Shown: positions 9,041 through 18,112, counted from the first letter of the stretch. The stretch: DNA of 64,000 bases from Chryseobacterium gleum (GCA_945897915.1 CAMDGB010000010.1:1-64000), one strand, 5' to 3'. Notes: generated by a model not told the origin, from the letters alone. Made by a program: numbers and translations.

Positions 9041-9496
9041 ATGGAAAACGAAAAACAAACAGAAAATTTTGAAAATCAACTGACTAATGCGGCAGTTGGG
9101 TTTTTACAAGAAAGTGCCAAATGGTCAAAATTTATGGCTATTATTGGTTTTGTAGGAATTGGTTTAATGATTTTGGTTAGTCTTTTTATGGCGATTGGTT
9201 TTAGTGCTATGGGAACAGCGAATATGCCTGAATTACCTTTTTCAATGTCGGCTTTCTCGATAATTTACGTGCTTTTTGCAGCTATTTATTTCTTTCCAGT
9301 GTATTATTTGTATCAATATGCTACTAAAACAAGTGCAGCTTTACATTCGAAAAATAAACAATTATTGGCAGATGGCTTAGAAAATTTAAAATCGCATCAT
9401 AAATTTTTAGGAATTTTTACTTTAATTTTAGTTTCCTTGTATGGCTTTGTATTTGTCTTTGCTATTTTAGGAGGAATACTTTCTACTTTAAGTTAG
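9041..9496 (+). CDS. DUF5362-like membrane protein
   Basis: A 151-residue protein with three strong hydrophobic segments (about residues 31-54, 69-90 and 121-147), so an integral inner-membrane protein. A short Glu/Asn-rich N-terminus precedes the first helix. I read it as the DUF5362 type; function is unknown. It follows rocD by 6 bases and is probably read on the same transcript, ending at the hairpin at 9521-9549. Confidence 0.65.
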   Translation: MENEKQTENFENQLTNAAVGFLQESAKWSKFMAIIGFVGIGLMILVSLFMAIGFSAMGTANMPELPFSMSAFSIIYVLFAAIYFFPVYYLYQYATKTSAALHSKNKQLLADGLENLKSHHKFLGIFTLILVSLYGFVFVFAILGGILSTLS

Positions 9497-9513
9497 AAGA
9501 AAATAGTAGACAT

Positions 9514-9549
9514 AAAAAAACCGACTTATAATTAAATAAGTCGGTTTTT
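9514..9549. terminator. bidirectional intrinsic terminator
   Basis: A 9-bp perfect stem (CCGACTTAT at 9521-9529, ATAAGTCGG at 9536-9544) with a six-base loop is flanked by an A run on the left and a T run on the right. It can therefore stop transcripts of the DUF5362-like gene on the plus strand and the outer-membrane protein gene on the minus strand. Confidence 0.85.
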
Positions 9550-9566
9550 GTATTGTAATTAAAATC

Positions 9567-10217
9567 TTAGAATTTTAAAGCAAGTCCCACCATAGCTTTA
9601 ATTCCGCTAATAGTAGCTTTTCCTGTATATTCTTTTCCATCTTCAATTGTTTTAGTTTTTAAGTTATTACCTTCATAACCTAAATTAACAATAATACCTA
9701 CGACGTCAGAAAAGTAAAAGTTAGCACCTGCGTTAACACCATAGTTTAATCCAGTATATTTAGTTTCTGGTTCTAAAATATCAAGAACCGATTTACCAGA
9801 TGTATAACCTACAGATGGTCCAGCATAAATATTTACTTTATCTTTATTTAAGATATAATATCTTCCTGATAGATTTACTTTTAAAGCAGATATAGTTGAA
9901 GTTAGATCTGTTTCAAAAAAGTCATAATTTCCATTTGTATAATCTACATCTTTAGGAGTTAAAACAGCTGTTCCAATTTCTAGTCCAATACCAGCTGAGA
10001 AACTTTCAGCTAAGCCATATTGAAAATTAGCACCAAATTGAGCGCCTGCAGCAGAAAATTTCACTTCTTTTGATCCAGCGGCGTCAGCTTGAAAAGTAGA
10101 TGATCCAGATAAAAATCCACCCATAATGTTCACATGCTTTGTTCCTTTTTGATTTGATTGCGCATTAACAAAAGTTAATGATAGTACTGCCGCAGCAGTT
10201 AGTAATACTTTTTTCAT
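9567..10217 (-). CDS. outer-membrane beta-barrel protein (OmpW/OMP_b-brl type)
   Basis: A 216-residue protein with a clear signal peptide (KKVLLTAAAVLSLTFVNAQ) and a mature part of alternating hydrophobic strands with GxGxxIG-like repeats, ending in Leu-Lys-Phe; the C-terminal Phe is typical of barrels inserted by the BAM machine. An eight-stranded barrel is expected from the size. Its promoter is probably the TATATTTG box on the minus strand (10244-10251). It is a single-gene unit, flanked by a terminator on one side and the long gene-free stretch on the other. Ligand or role unknown. Confidence 0.8.
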   Translation of the reverse strand: MKKVLLTAAAVLSLTFVNAQSNQKGTKHVNIMGGFLSGSSTFQADAAGSKEVKFSAAGAQFGANFQYGLAESFSAGIGLEIGTAVLTPKDVDYTNGNYDFFETDLTSTISALKVNLSGRYYILNKDKVNIYAGPSVGYTSGKSVLDILEPETKYTGLNYGVNAGANFYFSDVVGIIVNLGYEGNNLKTKTIEDGKEYTGKATISGIKAMVGLALKF

Positions 10218-10687
10218 AATTTGTTTATTTTAAAGTTATGAGGCAAATATAAAATGTTTTTTTTAAATAATAACACTTTTTTTTGAGGTTATTAACATTT
10301 TTTTCAACATTTATTTACGATTCATATTTATGATAAAACACATACTAAAACGTTGTAAACATAACGTTTTTATTTAAAAAATAATTTTAAGCAGTTGAAG
10401 TTATTAACATTTTATAAAAAGTCTTTTTTTGATATTATTACATTTTGTTAATAAAAATTAGTGCTTTTGTGATTTTTCTTGTAAAAAGTATTTTTTTTGA
10501 GTTATACTAACATCATTAAATTAGTAATATATATATATAGAATTTGAATAAAAATTAAGTGAAAACTTATGGGTGTCACTTTATTGATTGTGTTATATTC
10601 TTTTTTCTACTATGTGAAATGGAAAACAATACTAAATTACTAATTAAACAGAGGTAAAGGATGATTAAACAAAAAAGGGCGTAAAAA
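10218..10687. other. about 470-base AT-rich gene-free stretch
   Basis: No conserved-looking gene is seen here. The left end holds the minus-strand promoter of the outer-membrane protein gene. A 14-base word GTTATTAACATTTT occurs at 10288-10301 and again at 10400-10413; the first copy also pairs with an inverted AATAAC about 16 bases to its left. A run of TA dinucleotides lies near 10530. A 24-codon ATG frame starts near 10569 but has no support. The tRNA-Val terminator follows. Confidence 0.5.
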
Positions 10688-10711
10688 AAATCCTACATTT
10701 CTGTAGGATTT
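10688..10711 (-). terminator. terminator of tRNA-Val
   Basis: A perfect 10-bp stem (AAATCCTACA / TGTAGGATTT) with a TTTC loop lies just after the 3' end of tRNA-Val on the minus strand and is followed there by a run of seven or more T. Confidence 0.85.
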
Positions 10712-10717
10712 AATAAG

Positions 10718-10792
10718 TGGGCAATGAGGGGTTCGAACCCCCGACCCCCTCGGTGTAAACGAGGTGCTCTGAACCAGCTGAGCTAATTGCCC
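10718..10792 (-). tRNA. tRNA-Val (anticodon TAC)
   Basis: A full cloverleaf can be folded. The acceptor pairs are GGGCAAT and ATTGCCC, the D arm contains AGCTCAG, the anticodon stem CCTCG/CGAGG encloses a loop with TAC, and the T arm contains GGTTCGAACC. The discriminator base is A and CCA is not encoded. It is transcribed alone from a strong promoter at 10823-10853 and ends at the hairpin at 10688-10711. Confidence 0.97.
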
Positions 10793-10822
10793 CAATAAAG
10801 CACAAATTTCTTAGTGCGATTG

Positions 10823-10853
10823 CAAATATACATCTGTTTTTGGTATTTACAAA
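10823..10853 (-). promoter_or_regulatory. Bacteroidota-type promoter of tRNA-Val
   Basis: On the minus strand TTTG (10850-10853) is followed after exactly 19 bases by TATATTTG (10823-10830), matching the -33 and -7 consensus of the Bacteroidota housekeeping sigma factor. The box lies about 30 bases before the tRNA. The tRNA-Thr promoter has the same spacing and the same -7 sequence. Confidence 0.88.
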
Positions 10854-10868
10854 TAAATAACTAAAAAA

Positions 10869-12083
10869 TTATATTATTTCTGAAACCACAAAGTTGCTAC
10901 CGCCAATAAAAATCAAATCTTTATCCGAGGATTCGCATAATGCATTTTTGTATGCTTTTGAAACAGAGGCATATGTATTGCCAAATAATTGATATGATTT
11001 TGCTTTTTCTTGAAGTATAGTTACGCTCAAGCCTCGCTCGTTTTTTGGTTTGCAAAAATAATAATTGGCATTTTTAGGAAATAATGGCAAAATTGTTTCT
11101 AAATCTTTATCATTTACTACACCTAAAACAATATGTAATTGGTTGTATTTCTCTTTTTTTAATTGATTCATAACTATTTCAAGTCCATGTGAGTTGTGGG
11201 CCGTATCGCAAATAACTTTCGGATTTTGTTGCAACATTTGCCATCTTCCTTGTAAACTTGTGTTTTGGACTACATTCAAAATTCCGTTTTTTATATTTTC
11301 TTCTGAAATTTTGAAATCATATTTGAAGTTTCTAAAGGTTTCAATTACAGTTTTTTTGTTTTGGAATTGGTAGTCGCCTAAAAGTCCGCAAGGATAATCT
11401 GAATGGTTTTCATCCTGTGCAAAATAAATTTCCGAGTTGTTTTTCTTAGCCGCTTCTAAAAAAACAGATTTTGTTTCTGCAGTGTATTCTCCAATTACTA
11501 CCGGAATAGTAGGTTTTATAATTCCCGCTTTTTCAAAGGCAATTTTTTCTAAAGTATCGCCCAAAAACTGTGTGTGGTCTTTTCCAATATTTGTAATTAC
11601 TGACAGCAAAGGCGTTATTACATTTGTTGCATCCAGTCTGCCGCCCATTCCTACTTCAATAATAGCAATATCTACTTTTTTATCTGAATAATATTGAAAA
11701 GCCAGTCCAACAGTCATTTCAAAAAAACTTAATTCGGTTTTCTCAAAAAATGATTTATGTTTTAAAATAAATTGATGTACATAATTTTTTGAAATTTTCT
11801 TACCATTAATTGTAATCCGTTCTCTGAAATCTTTCAAATGAGGTGAAGTATATAAACCTACTTTATATCCTGCTTCCATAAAAACAGATGCAACCATACT
11901 ACTTGTTGAACCTTTTCCGTTTGTACCAGCAACATGAATGGTTTTAAAATTTTTTTCTGGATGGTTCAAATGGGCTGTTAATAATAACGTATTGGTCAAA
12001 TCTTCTTTATATGCTGCAGCACCAATGTTTTGAAACACGGGCAGTTGGTTAAAAAGCCAATTAATGGATGCTTTATAGGTCAT
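10869..12083 (-). CDS. folC: dihydrofolate synthase / folylpolyglutamate synthase
   Basis: A 404-residue Mur-ligase-family enzyme that adds glutamate to dihydropteroate and to folates in the cytoplasm. The ATP loop GTNGKGST is at residues 53-60, followed by the TSPHL motif that binds the pterin substrate and the GGRLDATN motif of the central domain; the C-terminal glutamate-ligase domain has CDTAHN. Length is normal. In many flavobacteria folC lies beside exbB-exbD-tonB; here it points away from exbBD and no tonB is found between them. Confidence 0.92.
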   Translation of the reverse strand: MTYKASINWLFNQLPVFQNIGAAAYKEDLTNTLLLTAHLNHPEKNFKTIHVAGTNGKGSTSSMVASVFMEAGYKVGLYTSPHLKDFRERITINGKKISKNYVHQFILKHKSFFEKTELSFFEMTVGLAFQYYSDKKVDIAIIEVGMGGRLDATNVITPLLSVITNIGKDHTQFLGDTLEKIAFEKAGIIKPTIPVVIGEYTAETKSVFLEAAKKNNSEIYFAQDENHSDYPCGLLGDYQFQNKKTVIETFRNFKYDFKISEENIKNGILNVVQNTSLQGRWQMLQQNPKVICDTAHNSHGLEIVMNQLKKEKYNQLHIVLGVVNDKDLETILPLFPKNANYYFCKPKNERGLSVTILQEKAKSYQLFGNTYASVSKAYKNALCESSDKDLIFIGGSNFVVSEII

Positions 12084-12210
12084 ATTTTTTTGATATTTTT
12101 AAAAATTTGGTCTTCAGTAAAATAAAATATACTTTTTTTAGTTTTATACTTTATAGAAAAATGTATCTTTATTGCAAATTTCAAAAAATTAATTAAGAAT
12201 AGTATTACTT

Positions 12211-12921
12211 ATGATCGGATTTTTTTTACAAACTACTGTAGACACTGTTGCACAAGCTGTAACAAATGTAGCTAATACCAATACAACCCCTGTTAACGAA
12301 GGAATATCGGTTTTTGAATTCATTTTAAAAGGTGGTTTTTTCTTAATTCCAATTATTATTTTGATGATTTATACTGTTTATTTGATAGTTGAAAGGTATT
12401 TATACATCACTAAAACCACAAAAAATGATGATTTTCTGCTTAAAGAAGTGCGTACACATTTAAATGGTGGAAATATAAATTTAGCAGTTGGTGCTGCAGA
12501 ACGAGTAAATAATGCAACAGCAAGAGTTGTAAAAGAAGGAATTTTAACAATTGGAAGGCCTATTTCTGAAATTGAATCGAATATGGAACGTATGGCTCAA
12601 ATTGAATTGGGCGAAATGGAACGTAAAATGGGTCAATTAGGTTTAATTGCTGGTATGGCGCCTACTTTAGGTTTCGTGGGAACAATTTCGGGAGTAATTA
12701 AAATTTTCTATAGCATTTCTATTACCGAAAACATTAGTATTGGAAATATTTCTGGAGGATTATACGAAAAAATGATTTCTTCAGGAGCTGGACTTATAGT
12801 GGGTTTAATTGCTTACGCTGGATATCATTTATTGAATGGGAAAATTGATCATTTTATGTTAAATGTTCAAAAACAAGTATTAGAATTTGTAAACATAATT
12901 CAGCGACCAAATGGCAATTAA
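12211..12921 (+). CDS. exbB: MotA/TolQ/ExbB proton channel protein
   Basis: A 236-residue inner-membrane proton-channel subunit that energises TonB-dependent uptake or a Tol-like system. It has three membrane segments (about 37-60, 144-170 and 186-205); the second and third hold the conserved GLIAGMAPTLGFVGT and SSGAGLIVGL stretches of the family. The overlap of its end with the ExbD-like gene (11 bases) shows coupled expression. Whether it works with TonB or TolA is not decided by sequence. The N-terminal 30 residues are Thr/Asn-rich and poorly conserved-looking. Confidence 0.88.
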   Translation: MIGFFLQTTVDTVAQAVTNVANTNTTPVNEGISVFEFILKGGFFLIPIIILMIYTVYLIVERYLYITKTTKNDDFLLKEVRTHLNGGNINLAVGAAERVNNATARVVKEGILTIGRPISEIESNMERMAQIELGEMERKMGQLGLIAGMAPTLGFVGTISGVIKIFYSISITENISIGNISGGLYEKMISSGAGLIVGLIAYAGYHLLNGKIDHFMLNVQKQVLEFVNIIQRPNGN

Positions 12922-13306
12922 AAGAAACAGACGATTTCATGCAGAAGTTCATGCGTCCTCTATGAGTGACATCATGTTCTTTTTGCTGTTGTTTTTTCTA
13001 ATTATCTCAACATTGGCAAATCCGAATGTGATTAAAATGACGTTGCCAAAATCGAAAACAAACGAAAAAACAAACAAACAATTTATAAGTATTTCCGTTA
13101 CGGAAGACAAAGCTTTTTTTATTGATAAACAACCTGTCAGTTTTGAAGAATTGGAAAAAGAATTGTTAGCCAAAATTGGTACAGATAAAGAACAAACTGT
13201 TGTAGTTCGAATTCCGTTTAACTTGCAAGTGCAAGATTTAGTTGATGTGCTTCAAATAGGAGTGAAGAACAATTTGAAGTTTGTAATTGCTACTAATCCC
13301 AAATAG
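12911..13306 (+). CDS. exbD: ExbD/TolR biopolymer transport protein
   Basis: A 131-residue protein with one N-terminal membrane helix (about residues 20-37) followed by a periplasmic domain. The helix begins SDIMFFLLLFFLI, where the Asp is the proton-carrying residue of the family. It overlaps exbB by 11 bases. It would couple proton flow to a TonB-type partner, but no tonB gene follows; the nearest TonB-like gene in the window is at 43.7-44.7 kb. Confidence 0.88.
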   Translation: MAIKRNRRFHAEVHASSMSDIMFFLLLFFLIISTLANPNVIKMTLPKSKTNEKTNKQFISISVTEDKAFFIDKQPVSFEELEKELLAKIGTDKEQTVVVRIPFNLQVQDLVDVLQIGVKNNLKFVIATNPK

Positions 13307-13394
13307 AAAAAGACTTTTTTATTTAATATTTGCTTTTTATTATTTGTGTAATCTGTCTTTAAAAATTACTTTTGCATAACAACACATTTACATT

Positions 13395-14408
13395 ATGTAT
13401 AAATTATTTTTACGACCAATTCTTTTTTGTTTCGATCCTGAAAAAGTGCATTATTTCACCTTCGCATTGGTGAAATTTATTTCTAAAATCCCATTCGTTA
13501 CTTCAATTATAAAAGCGATTTATGTTGTGGAAGACAAACGATTAGAAAGAGAAGTTTTTGGATTGAAATTTAAAAATCCAGTCGGATTAGCCGCAGGATT
13601 TGATAAAGATGCCAAATTGTTCAATGAATTATCAGATTTCGGATTTGGTTTTATAGAAATAGGTACACTAACACCAAAATCACAAGACGGAAATCCAAAG
13701 AAAAGATTGTTTCGTTTGAAATCAGATTCGGCAATTATCAACCGAATGGGTTTCAATAATGGCGGAGTAGAAGCAGCAATTTTGAGATTAAAAGAAAATA
13801 AAAACATTTTAATTGGCGGAAATATTGGTAAAAATAAAGTCACACCAAATGAAAATGCTATTGATGATTATGTAATTTGTTTTGAAGCCTTATATAATTA
13901 TGTTGATTATTTTGCAGTTAATGTAAGTTCGCCCAATACACCAAATTTACGAGAGTTGCAAGAAAAAAAACCATTGACAAAATTATTGCAGACTTTACAA
14001 GATTTAAACAATACTAAAGTTAAGGCGAAACCAATTCTATTAAAAATCGCACCTGATTTAACTAACGAACAATTACTGGATATTATCGATATAGTCATTG
14101 TAACTAAAATTGCAGGTGTTATCGCAACCAATACAACCATTTCTCGTGACGGATTAACAGCTGAAAATAAGGAGGAAATGGGTGGACTTTCTGGAAAACC
14201 ATTAACAAAACGTTCTACGGAAGTTATTCGTTTTTTATCTGAAAAAAGTAATAAATCTTTCCCAATTATAGGAGTAGGAGGAATTCACACGGCTGATGAT
14301 GCTATCGAGAAATTAAATGCTGGTGCGAGTTTGGTGCAATTATACACAGGTTTCATCTACGAAGGGCCACAATTGATAAAAGACATTAATAAGAAGTTGT
14401 TAGGTTAA
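13395..14408 (+). CDS. pyrD: dihydroorotate dehydrogenase (quinone), class 2
   Basis: A 337-residue FMN enzyme that oxidises dihydroorotate to orotate in pyrimidine synthesis and passes electrons to quinone. The N-terminal helical extension (about residues 1-45) that anchors class 2 enzymes to the membrane is present. [14 protein letters not shown] (61-74), INRMGFNN, the NVSSPNTPN active site with Ser179 as likely base, and VGGI of the FMN phosphate site are all intact. It is followed by rdgB; a duplicated CACATTGAAAATT word lies in the 81-base gap. Confidence 0.93.
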   Translation: MYKLFLRPILFCFDPEKVHYFTFALVKFISKIPFVTSIIKAIYVVEDKRLEREVFGLKFKNPVGLAAGFDKDAKLFNELSDFGFGFIEIGTLTPKSQDGNPKKRLFRLKSDSAIINRMGFNNGGVEAAILRLKENKNILIGGNIGKNKVTPNENAIDDYVICFEALYNYVDYFAVNVSSPNTPNLRELQEKKPLTKLLQTLQDLNNTKVKAKPILLKIAPDLTNEQLLDIIDIVIVTKIAGVIATNTTISRDGLTAENKEEMGGLSGKPLTKRSTEVIRFLSEKSNKSFPIIGVGGIHTADDAIEKLNAGASLVQLYTGFIYEGPQLIKDINKKLLG

Positions 14409-14454
14409 TATGTCAATTCGACAATTAGTCATTATGACAATTATAGTTTATCTG

Positions 14455-14482
14455 CACATTGAAAATTGACACATTGAAAATT
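14455..14482. repeat. short tandem duplication between pyrD and rdgB
   Basis: The 13-base word CACATTGAAAATT occurs at 14455-14467 and again at 14470-14482, a 15-base period. It lies in the spacer just before the rdgB start and looks like a small slippage duplication. Confidence 0.6.
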
Positions 14483-14489
14483 AAATAAG

Positions 14490-15065
14490 ATGAAATTAGT
14501 CTTCGCATCCAACAACAAAAACAAAATTGCTGAAATTCAACATCAAGTGGGTTCTCAATTTGAAATTGTCTCTTTAGAAGAAATTGGTTGCTTTATAGAT
14601 ATTCCGGAAACGGCTGAAACAATTGAAGGAAATGCTATTTTGAAAGCTAATTATGTGACGGAGAATTTCGACTTACCCTGTTTTGCTGATGATACAGGTT
14701 TGGAAATAGAAGTTTTGAATAATGAACCAGGTGTATATTCGGCTCGTTATGCTGGCGAGCAAAAAAATGCAGAAGACAACATGAATTTAGTTTTACAGAA
14801 ATTAGCTTTTGAAACCAACAGAAAAGCAAAGTTTAAAACTAGTATTGCTTTAAATATCAATAACCAACAATATATATTTGAAGGCGTCGTAAAAGGTGAA
14901 ATTACTTTGAAAAAGTTAGGAAATCAGGGCTTTGGCTATGATCCGATTTTTCAACCTCAAGGATTTTCTACCACTTTTGCAGAAATGTCTTTGGAACAAA
15001 AATTAGAAATCAGTCATAGAGGAATTGCCATGCAAAAATTGATAGACTTTCTTAAAAACAAATAA
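14490..15065 (+). CDS. rdgB: non-canonical purine NTP pyrophosphatase (ITPase)
   Basis: A 191-residue enzyme that hydrolyses dITP, ITP and XTP to monophosphates, keeping deaminated purines out of DNA and RNA. The family motifs are complete: ASNNKNKI near the start, FADDTGLEI near residues 65-73 with the metal-binding Asp residues, GFGYDPIF, and SHRGIA near the end. It is probably co-transcribed with pyrD or from a short upstream region. Length is normal. Confidence 0.93.
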   Translation: MKLVFASNNKNKIAEIQHQVGSQFEIVSLEEIGCFIDIPETAETIEGNAILKANYVTENFDLPCFADDTGLEIEVLNNEPGVYSARYAGEQKNAEDNMNLVLQKLAFETNRKAKFKTSIALNINNQQYIFEGVVKGEITLKKLGNQGFGYDPIFQPQGFSTTFAEMSLEQKLEISHRGIAMQKLIDFLKNK

Positions 15066-15180
15066 AATGCATTGTTATTTTAATGTAACTAAACGAATTG
15101 TAACTTCTCTTGGTTGTTAAATAATCGTAACTTTCTGAAAATCAACAATAAACAAATTAGTTTAATCCGGTTTTTAATTC

Positions 15181-15188
15181 TACCTTTG
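15181..15188 (+). promoter_or_regulatory. -7 promoter box of the DEAD-box helicase gene
   Basis: TACCTTTG matches TAnnTTTG and lies 22 bases before the ATG. No convincing -33 TTTG is seen at the expected distance. Confidence 0.55.
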
Positions 15189-15209
15189 CACCCAATTTAA
15201 AAATATATA

Positions 15210-17162
15210 ATGAATAAATTTGAGCAATTAGGGTTAAACGAATCGTTGTTAAAAGCAATAAGTGATTTAGGATTCGAGACCCCGTCGGAAGTACAGGAGA
15301 AGGCTATACCACTATTATTGGAAGATGACACAGATATCGTCGCTCTTGCCCAAACAGGAACAGGAAAAACCGCAGCTTTTGGTTTTCCGCTAATCCAAAA
15401 AATTGACCCATTCAACAAGCAAACACAGGTTTTAATACTTTCTCCTACAAGAGAATTGTGTTTGCAAATTACAAACGAGATTAAATTATACTCAAAATAC
15501 ATCGACGGTTTATATACTGTTGCAGTATACGGTGGCGCGAGTATTCATGATCAAGCGCGTGATATTAAGCGAGGCGCACAAGTAATTGTGGCGACACCGG
15601 GTAGAATGCAAGATATGATTAACAGAGGCATGGTGAATATTAAAAACATCAGCATCTGTGTTCTTGATGAGGCAGACGAAATGTTAAACATGGGTTTCTA
15701 TGAAGATATTACAAGTATCTTATCAGACACGCCAAAAGACAAAAACACATGGTTATTCTCGGCAACAATGCCGCAAGAAGTAGCCAGAATCGCTAAAGAA
15801 TTTATGAGAAACCCACAAGAAATTACGGTAGGTCATAAAAACTCTAGTTCGGCAACTATTTCACACGAATATTATTTAGTTAATGCACGTGATAGATACG
15901 AGGGATTAAAAAGATTAGCTGATGCGAATCCAGATATTTTCTCCGTAATTTTTTGTAGAACAAAAAGAGATACACAAGCGGTTGCAGAAAAATTAATTGA
16001 AGACGGATATAATGCTGCTGCATTACACGGAGATTTATCGCAAGCACAACGTGATGGCGTAATGAAATCGTTCCGTGGAAGACAAATTCAAATGCTAGTT
16101 GCGACTGACGTGGCAGCTCGTGGAATTGACGTGGATAACATTACTCACGTAATCAATTATCAATTACCAGACGAAATTGAAACCTATACGCACCGTTCAG
16201 GTCGAACAGGTCGTGCCGGAAAATCAGGTATTTCGTTTGTAATTATTACAAAAAGTGAAATCCGAAAAATTCACTCTATTGAAAGAATTATCAAAACGAA
16301 ATTCGAAGAGAAATCCATTCCTTCAGGTATGGAAATTTGTGAAATTCAGTTGTTACACTTAGCCAACAAAATTAAAGATACAGAAACAGATCATTCAATT
16401 GATACTTATTTACCTTCAATTATGGAATTGTTACAAGACATTCCTAAAGAAGAATTAATTAAGAAAGTAATTTCTGTAGAATTTAATCGTTTCTTAAACT
16501 ACTATAAAAAATCGAAAGATTTAGCTTCTCAAGATGGTTCATCTAGTAGAGCTGAAATTCCATCTGATGGTACGGTTAGATATTTTATTAATATTGGTAC
16601 AAGAGATGATTATGACTGGATGACTTTAAAAGATTATTTACGTGATACTTTACAAGTAGGTCAAGACGACGTATTTAAAGTTGATTGTAAAGAAGGTTTT
16701 TCTTTCTTCAATACTAATGCCGATTTGGCAGAAAAAGTAATGGAAGTTTTAAATGCTGTGAATATTAACGGCAGAAAAATTAACGTTGAAATTTCTAAAA
16801 ACGACGGAGGCGGACGCAGAGACCATAATGGAAGAAGCGGTGGAAGATCTGGCGGAAGCGGTTTCTCAGGAAGACGTGAAGGCGGAAGTTCTGGTGGATA
16901 CAGAGGAAATACTGGTGGTGGAAATCGCGAAGGTGGTGGATACAGAGGAAATTCTGGTGGAGGAAACCGTGAAGGCGGAAGTGGTTTCAGACCAAGAACT
17001 TCATCAACTGGCTCAAGCGATAGAAGATCTTCTTCATCTGATTCTCGCGATAGCGGAAGAAGAGGTGAAGGGCGTTCGTCATCATCTGAAGGTCGTTCAA
17101 CAGAAAGAAGAAGTTCTGGCTTTGATAGCGCAAAAAGAACTCCAAGAAGATCAAACGACTAA
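15210..17162 (+). CDS. DEAD-box RNA helicase with glycine/arginine-rich tail
   Basis: A 650-residue ATP-dependent RNA helicase, similar to DeaD/CsdA, likely acting in ribosome assembly, RNA decay or cold adaptation. Motifs in order: Q motif around ETPSEVQEKAIP, AQTGTGKT (motif I), DEAD at residues 153-156, SAT (motif III) and HRSGRTGRAG (motif VI). A DbpA-like RNA-binding domain spans about 455-530. From about residue 531 the protein is a low-complexity Gly/Arg/Ser tail with repeated GGNREGG and YRGN units, resembling RGG boxes. The regular GGxGGA-type DNA leaves a long open +1 frame that is not a gene. It ends at a strong terminator at 17183-17216. Confidence 0.92.
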   Translation: MNKFEQLGLNESLLKAISDLGFETPSEVQEKAIPLLLEDDTDIVALAQTGTGKTAAFGFPLIQKIDPFNKQTQVLILSPTRELCLQITNEIKLYSKYIDGLYTVAVYGGASIHDQARDIKRGAQVIVATPGRMQDMINRGMVNIKNISICVLDEADEMLNMGFYEDITSILSDTPKDKNTWLFSATMPQEVARIAKEFMRNPQEITVGHKNSSSATISHEYYLVNARDRYEGLKRLADANPDIFSVIFCRTKRDTQAVAEKLIEDGYNAAALHGDLSQAQRDGVMKSFRGRQIQMLVATDVAARGIDVDNITHVINYQLPDEIETYTHRSGRTGRAGKSGISFVIITKSEIRKIHSIERIIKTKFEEKSIPSGMEICEIQLLHLANKIKDTETDHSIDTYLPSIMELLQDIPKEELIKKVISVEFNRFLNYYKKSKDLASQDGSSSRAEIPSDGTVRYFINIGTRDDYDWMTLKDYLRDTLQVGQDDVFKVDCKEGFSFFNTNADLAEKVMEVLNAVNINGRKINVEISKNDGGGRRDHNGRSGGRSGGSGFSGRREGGSSGGYRGNTGGGNREGGGYRGNSGGGNREGGSGFRPRTSSTGSSDRRSSSSDSRDSGRRGEGRSSSSEGRSTERRSSGFDSAKRTPRRSND

Positions 17163-17182
17163 CTTTTTAGTTTAAATATAAT

Positions 17183-17216
17183 AATCCCGATTCGTTTTTG
17201 CGTTTCGGGATTTTTT
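17183..17216 (+). terminator. terminator of the DEAD-box helicase gene
   Basis: An 8-bp stem AATCCCGA (17183-17190) / TCGGGATT (17205-17212) with a 14-base loop is followed by a T run, 21 bases after the stop codon. Confidence 0.85.
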
Positions 17217-17309
17217 ATGCTATCAAAAAATTGAACTTTCTTATAATCTTATGTTAACACTATTCAACATTAAAAATTAAATCTTATTTTTGTAAAAATA
17301 TATTTTCGG

Positions 17310-18074
17310 ATGAAAAAAATAGCTTTCCTTTTTTTAATTTTTAGCACCGTATTTGGGTTTTCTCAAACCGATTCTTTACAAATAAAAGTGAAAGGAAAAA
17401 TTATTGATATAAAAACCAAAATGTCAATTGCTAGAGTAACGGTTTTGAATAAAAACACGACTGCTGTAGTATTGGCCTCTGAAGATGGCCAGTTTGAAAT
17501 TTCAGCTAAAATTAATGATAAATTATTATTCTCTCATTTAGGATATACTTATGCTGAGGTAGAAGTGAATCAGAAATGGATGTCTGGAAATAAAATCATT
17601 TCATTAATTGAAAAGGAAAATGAAATTGAAACTGTTTTGGTAACCAGTTATACATTAACAGGTTATTTAGAAATTGACACAAAATTAATTCCTGTTAATG
17701 AGAATTATCGTTACAATATTGTGGGCTTAAATTTAGGTTACGAACCAGGAATGAAGGCTAAAAACGCCACCGAAAATTTATTAAAATCATTGTCAAATCC
17801 AGTAGATTTAGTGTATTCTTTATTTAATTCTAAAGAAAAGGATTTTAAAAAATTAATAAATTTAAAAAACGATACGCATTTTTCTGCCATTTTAAGTAGT
17901 AATACCAATAGAGAAGTTTTGGTGATGTTATTGCAATTAGATAAAAATGAAATTGATAAAATATTAGAAAAATGTAATTATTCTAAAAATTTCATTACCA
18001 CAGCGAGTGATTTACAAGTATTAGACGCTTTAGCAACATCTTATAATGATTATAAAGTTTTGAAGAGAAACTAG
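17310..18074 (+). CDS. carboxypeptidase-like regulatory domain protein
   Basis: A 254-residue exported protein. An N-terminal signal peptide (KKIAFLFLIFSTVFGFSQ) is followed by a carboxypeptidase-D-regulatory-like beta domain (about residues 25-110) of the KGKIIDIKTKMSIARVTV type, as found at the front of TonB-dependent receptors and in free-standing Bacteroidota surface proteins. The remaining C-terminal half is mostly alpha-helical-looking, has no motif I recognise, and no receptor barrel follows. It is a single-gene unit. Role unknown; probably periplasmic or at the outer membrane. Confidence 0.7.
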   Translation: MKKIAFLFLIFSTVFGFSQTDSLQIKVKGKIIDIKTKMSIARVTVLNKNTTAVVLASEDGQFEISAKINDKLLFSHLGYTYAEVEVNQKWMSGNKIISLIEKENEIETVLVTSYTLTGYLEIDTKLIPVNENYRYNIVGLNLGYEPGMKAKNATENLLKSLSNPVDLVYSLFNSKEKDFKKLINLKNDTHFSAILSSNTNREVLVMLLQLDKNEIDKILEKCNYSKNFITTASDLQVLDALATSYNDYKVLKRN

Positions 18075-18112
18075 TCAAAAGAGTCAAGTTGCTACTTACA
18101 ACTGCTAACTAA

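Noticed and set aside
10569-10643. 24-codon ATG frame with a hydrophobic stretch in the long gap
   Set aside because: No ribosome-binding site, promoter or conservation evidence; such short frames are expected by chance in AT-rich DNA.
16786-17175. 129-codon open frame overlapping the end of the DEAD-box helicase gene
   Set aside because: It arises from the repetitive GGxGGA DNA of the Gly/Arg tail read in another frame; the protein is a low-complexity Glu/Val/Ala mix with no sign of selection.
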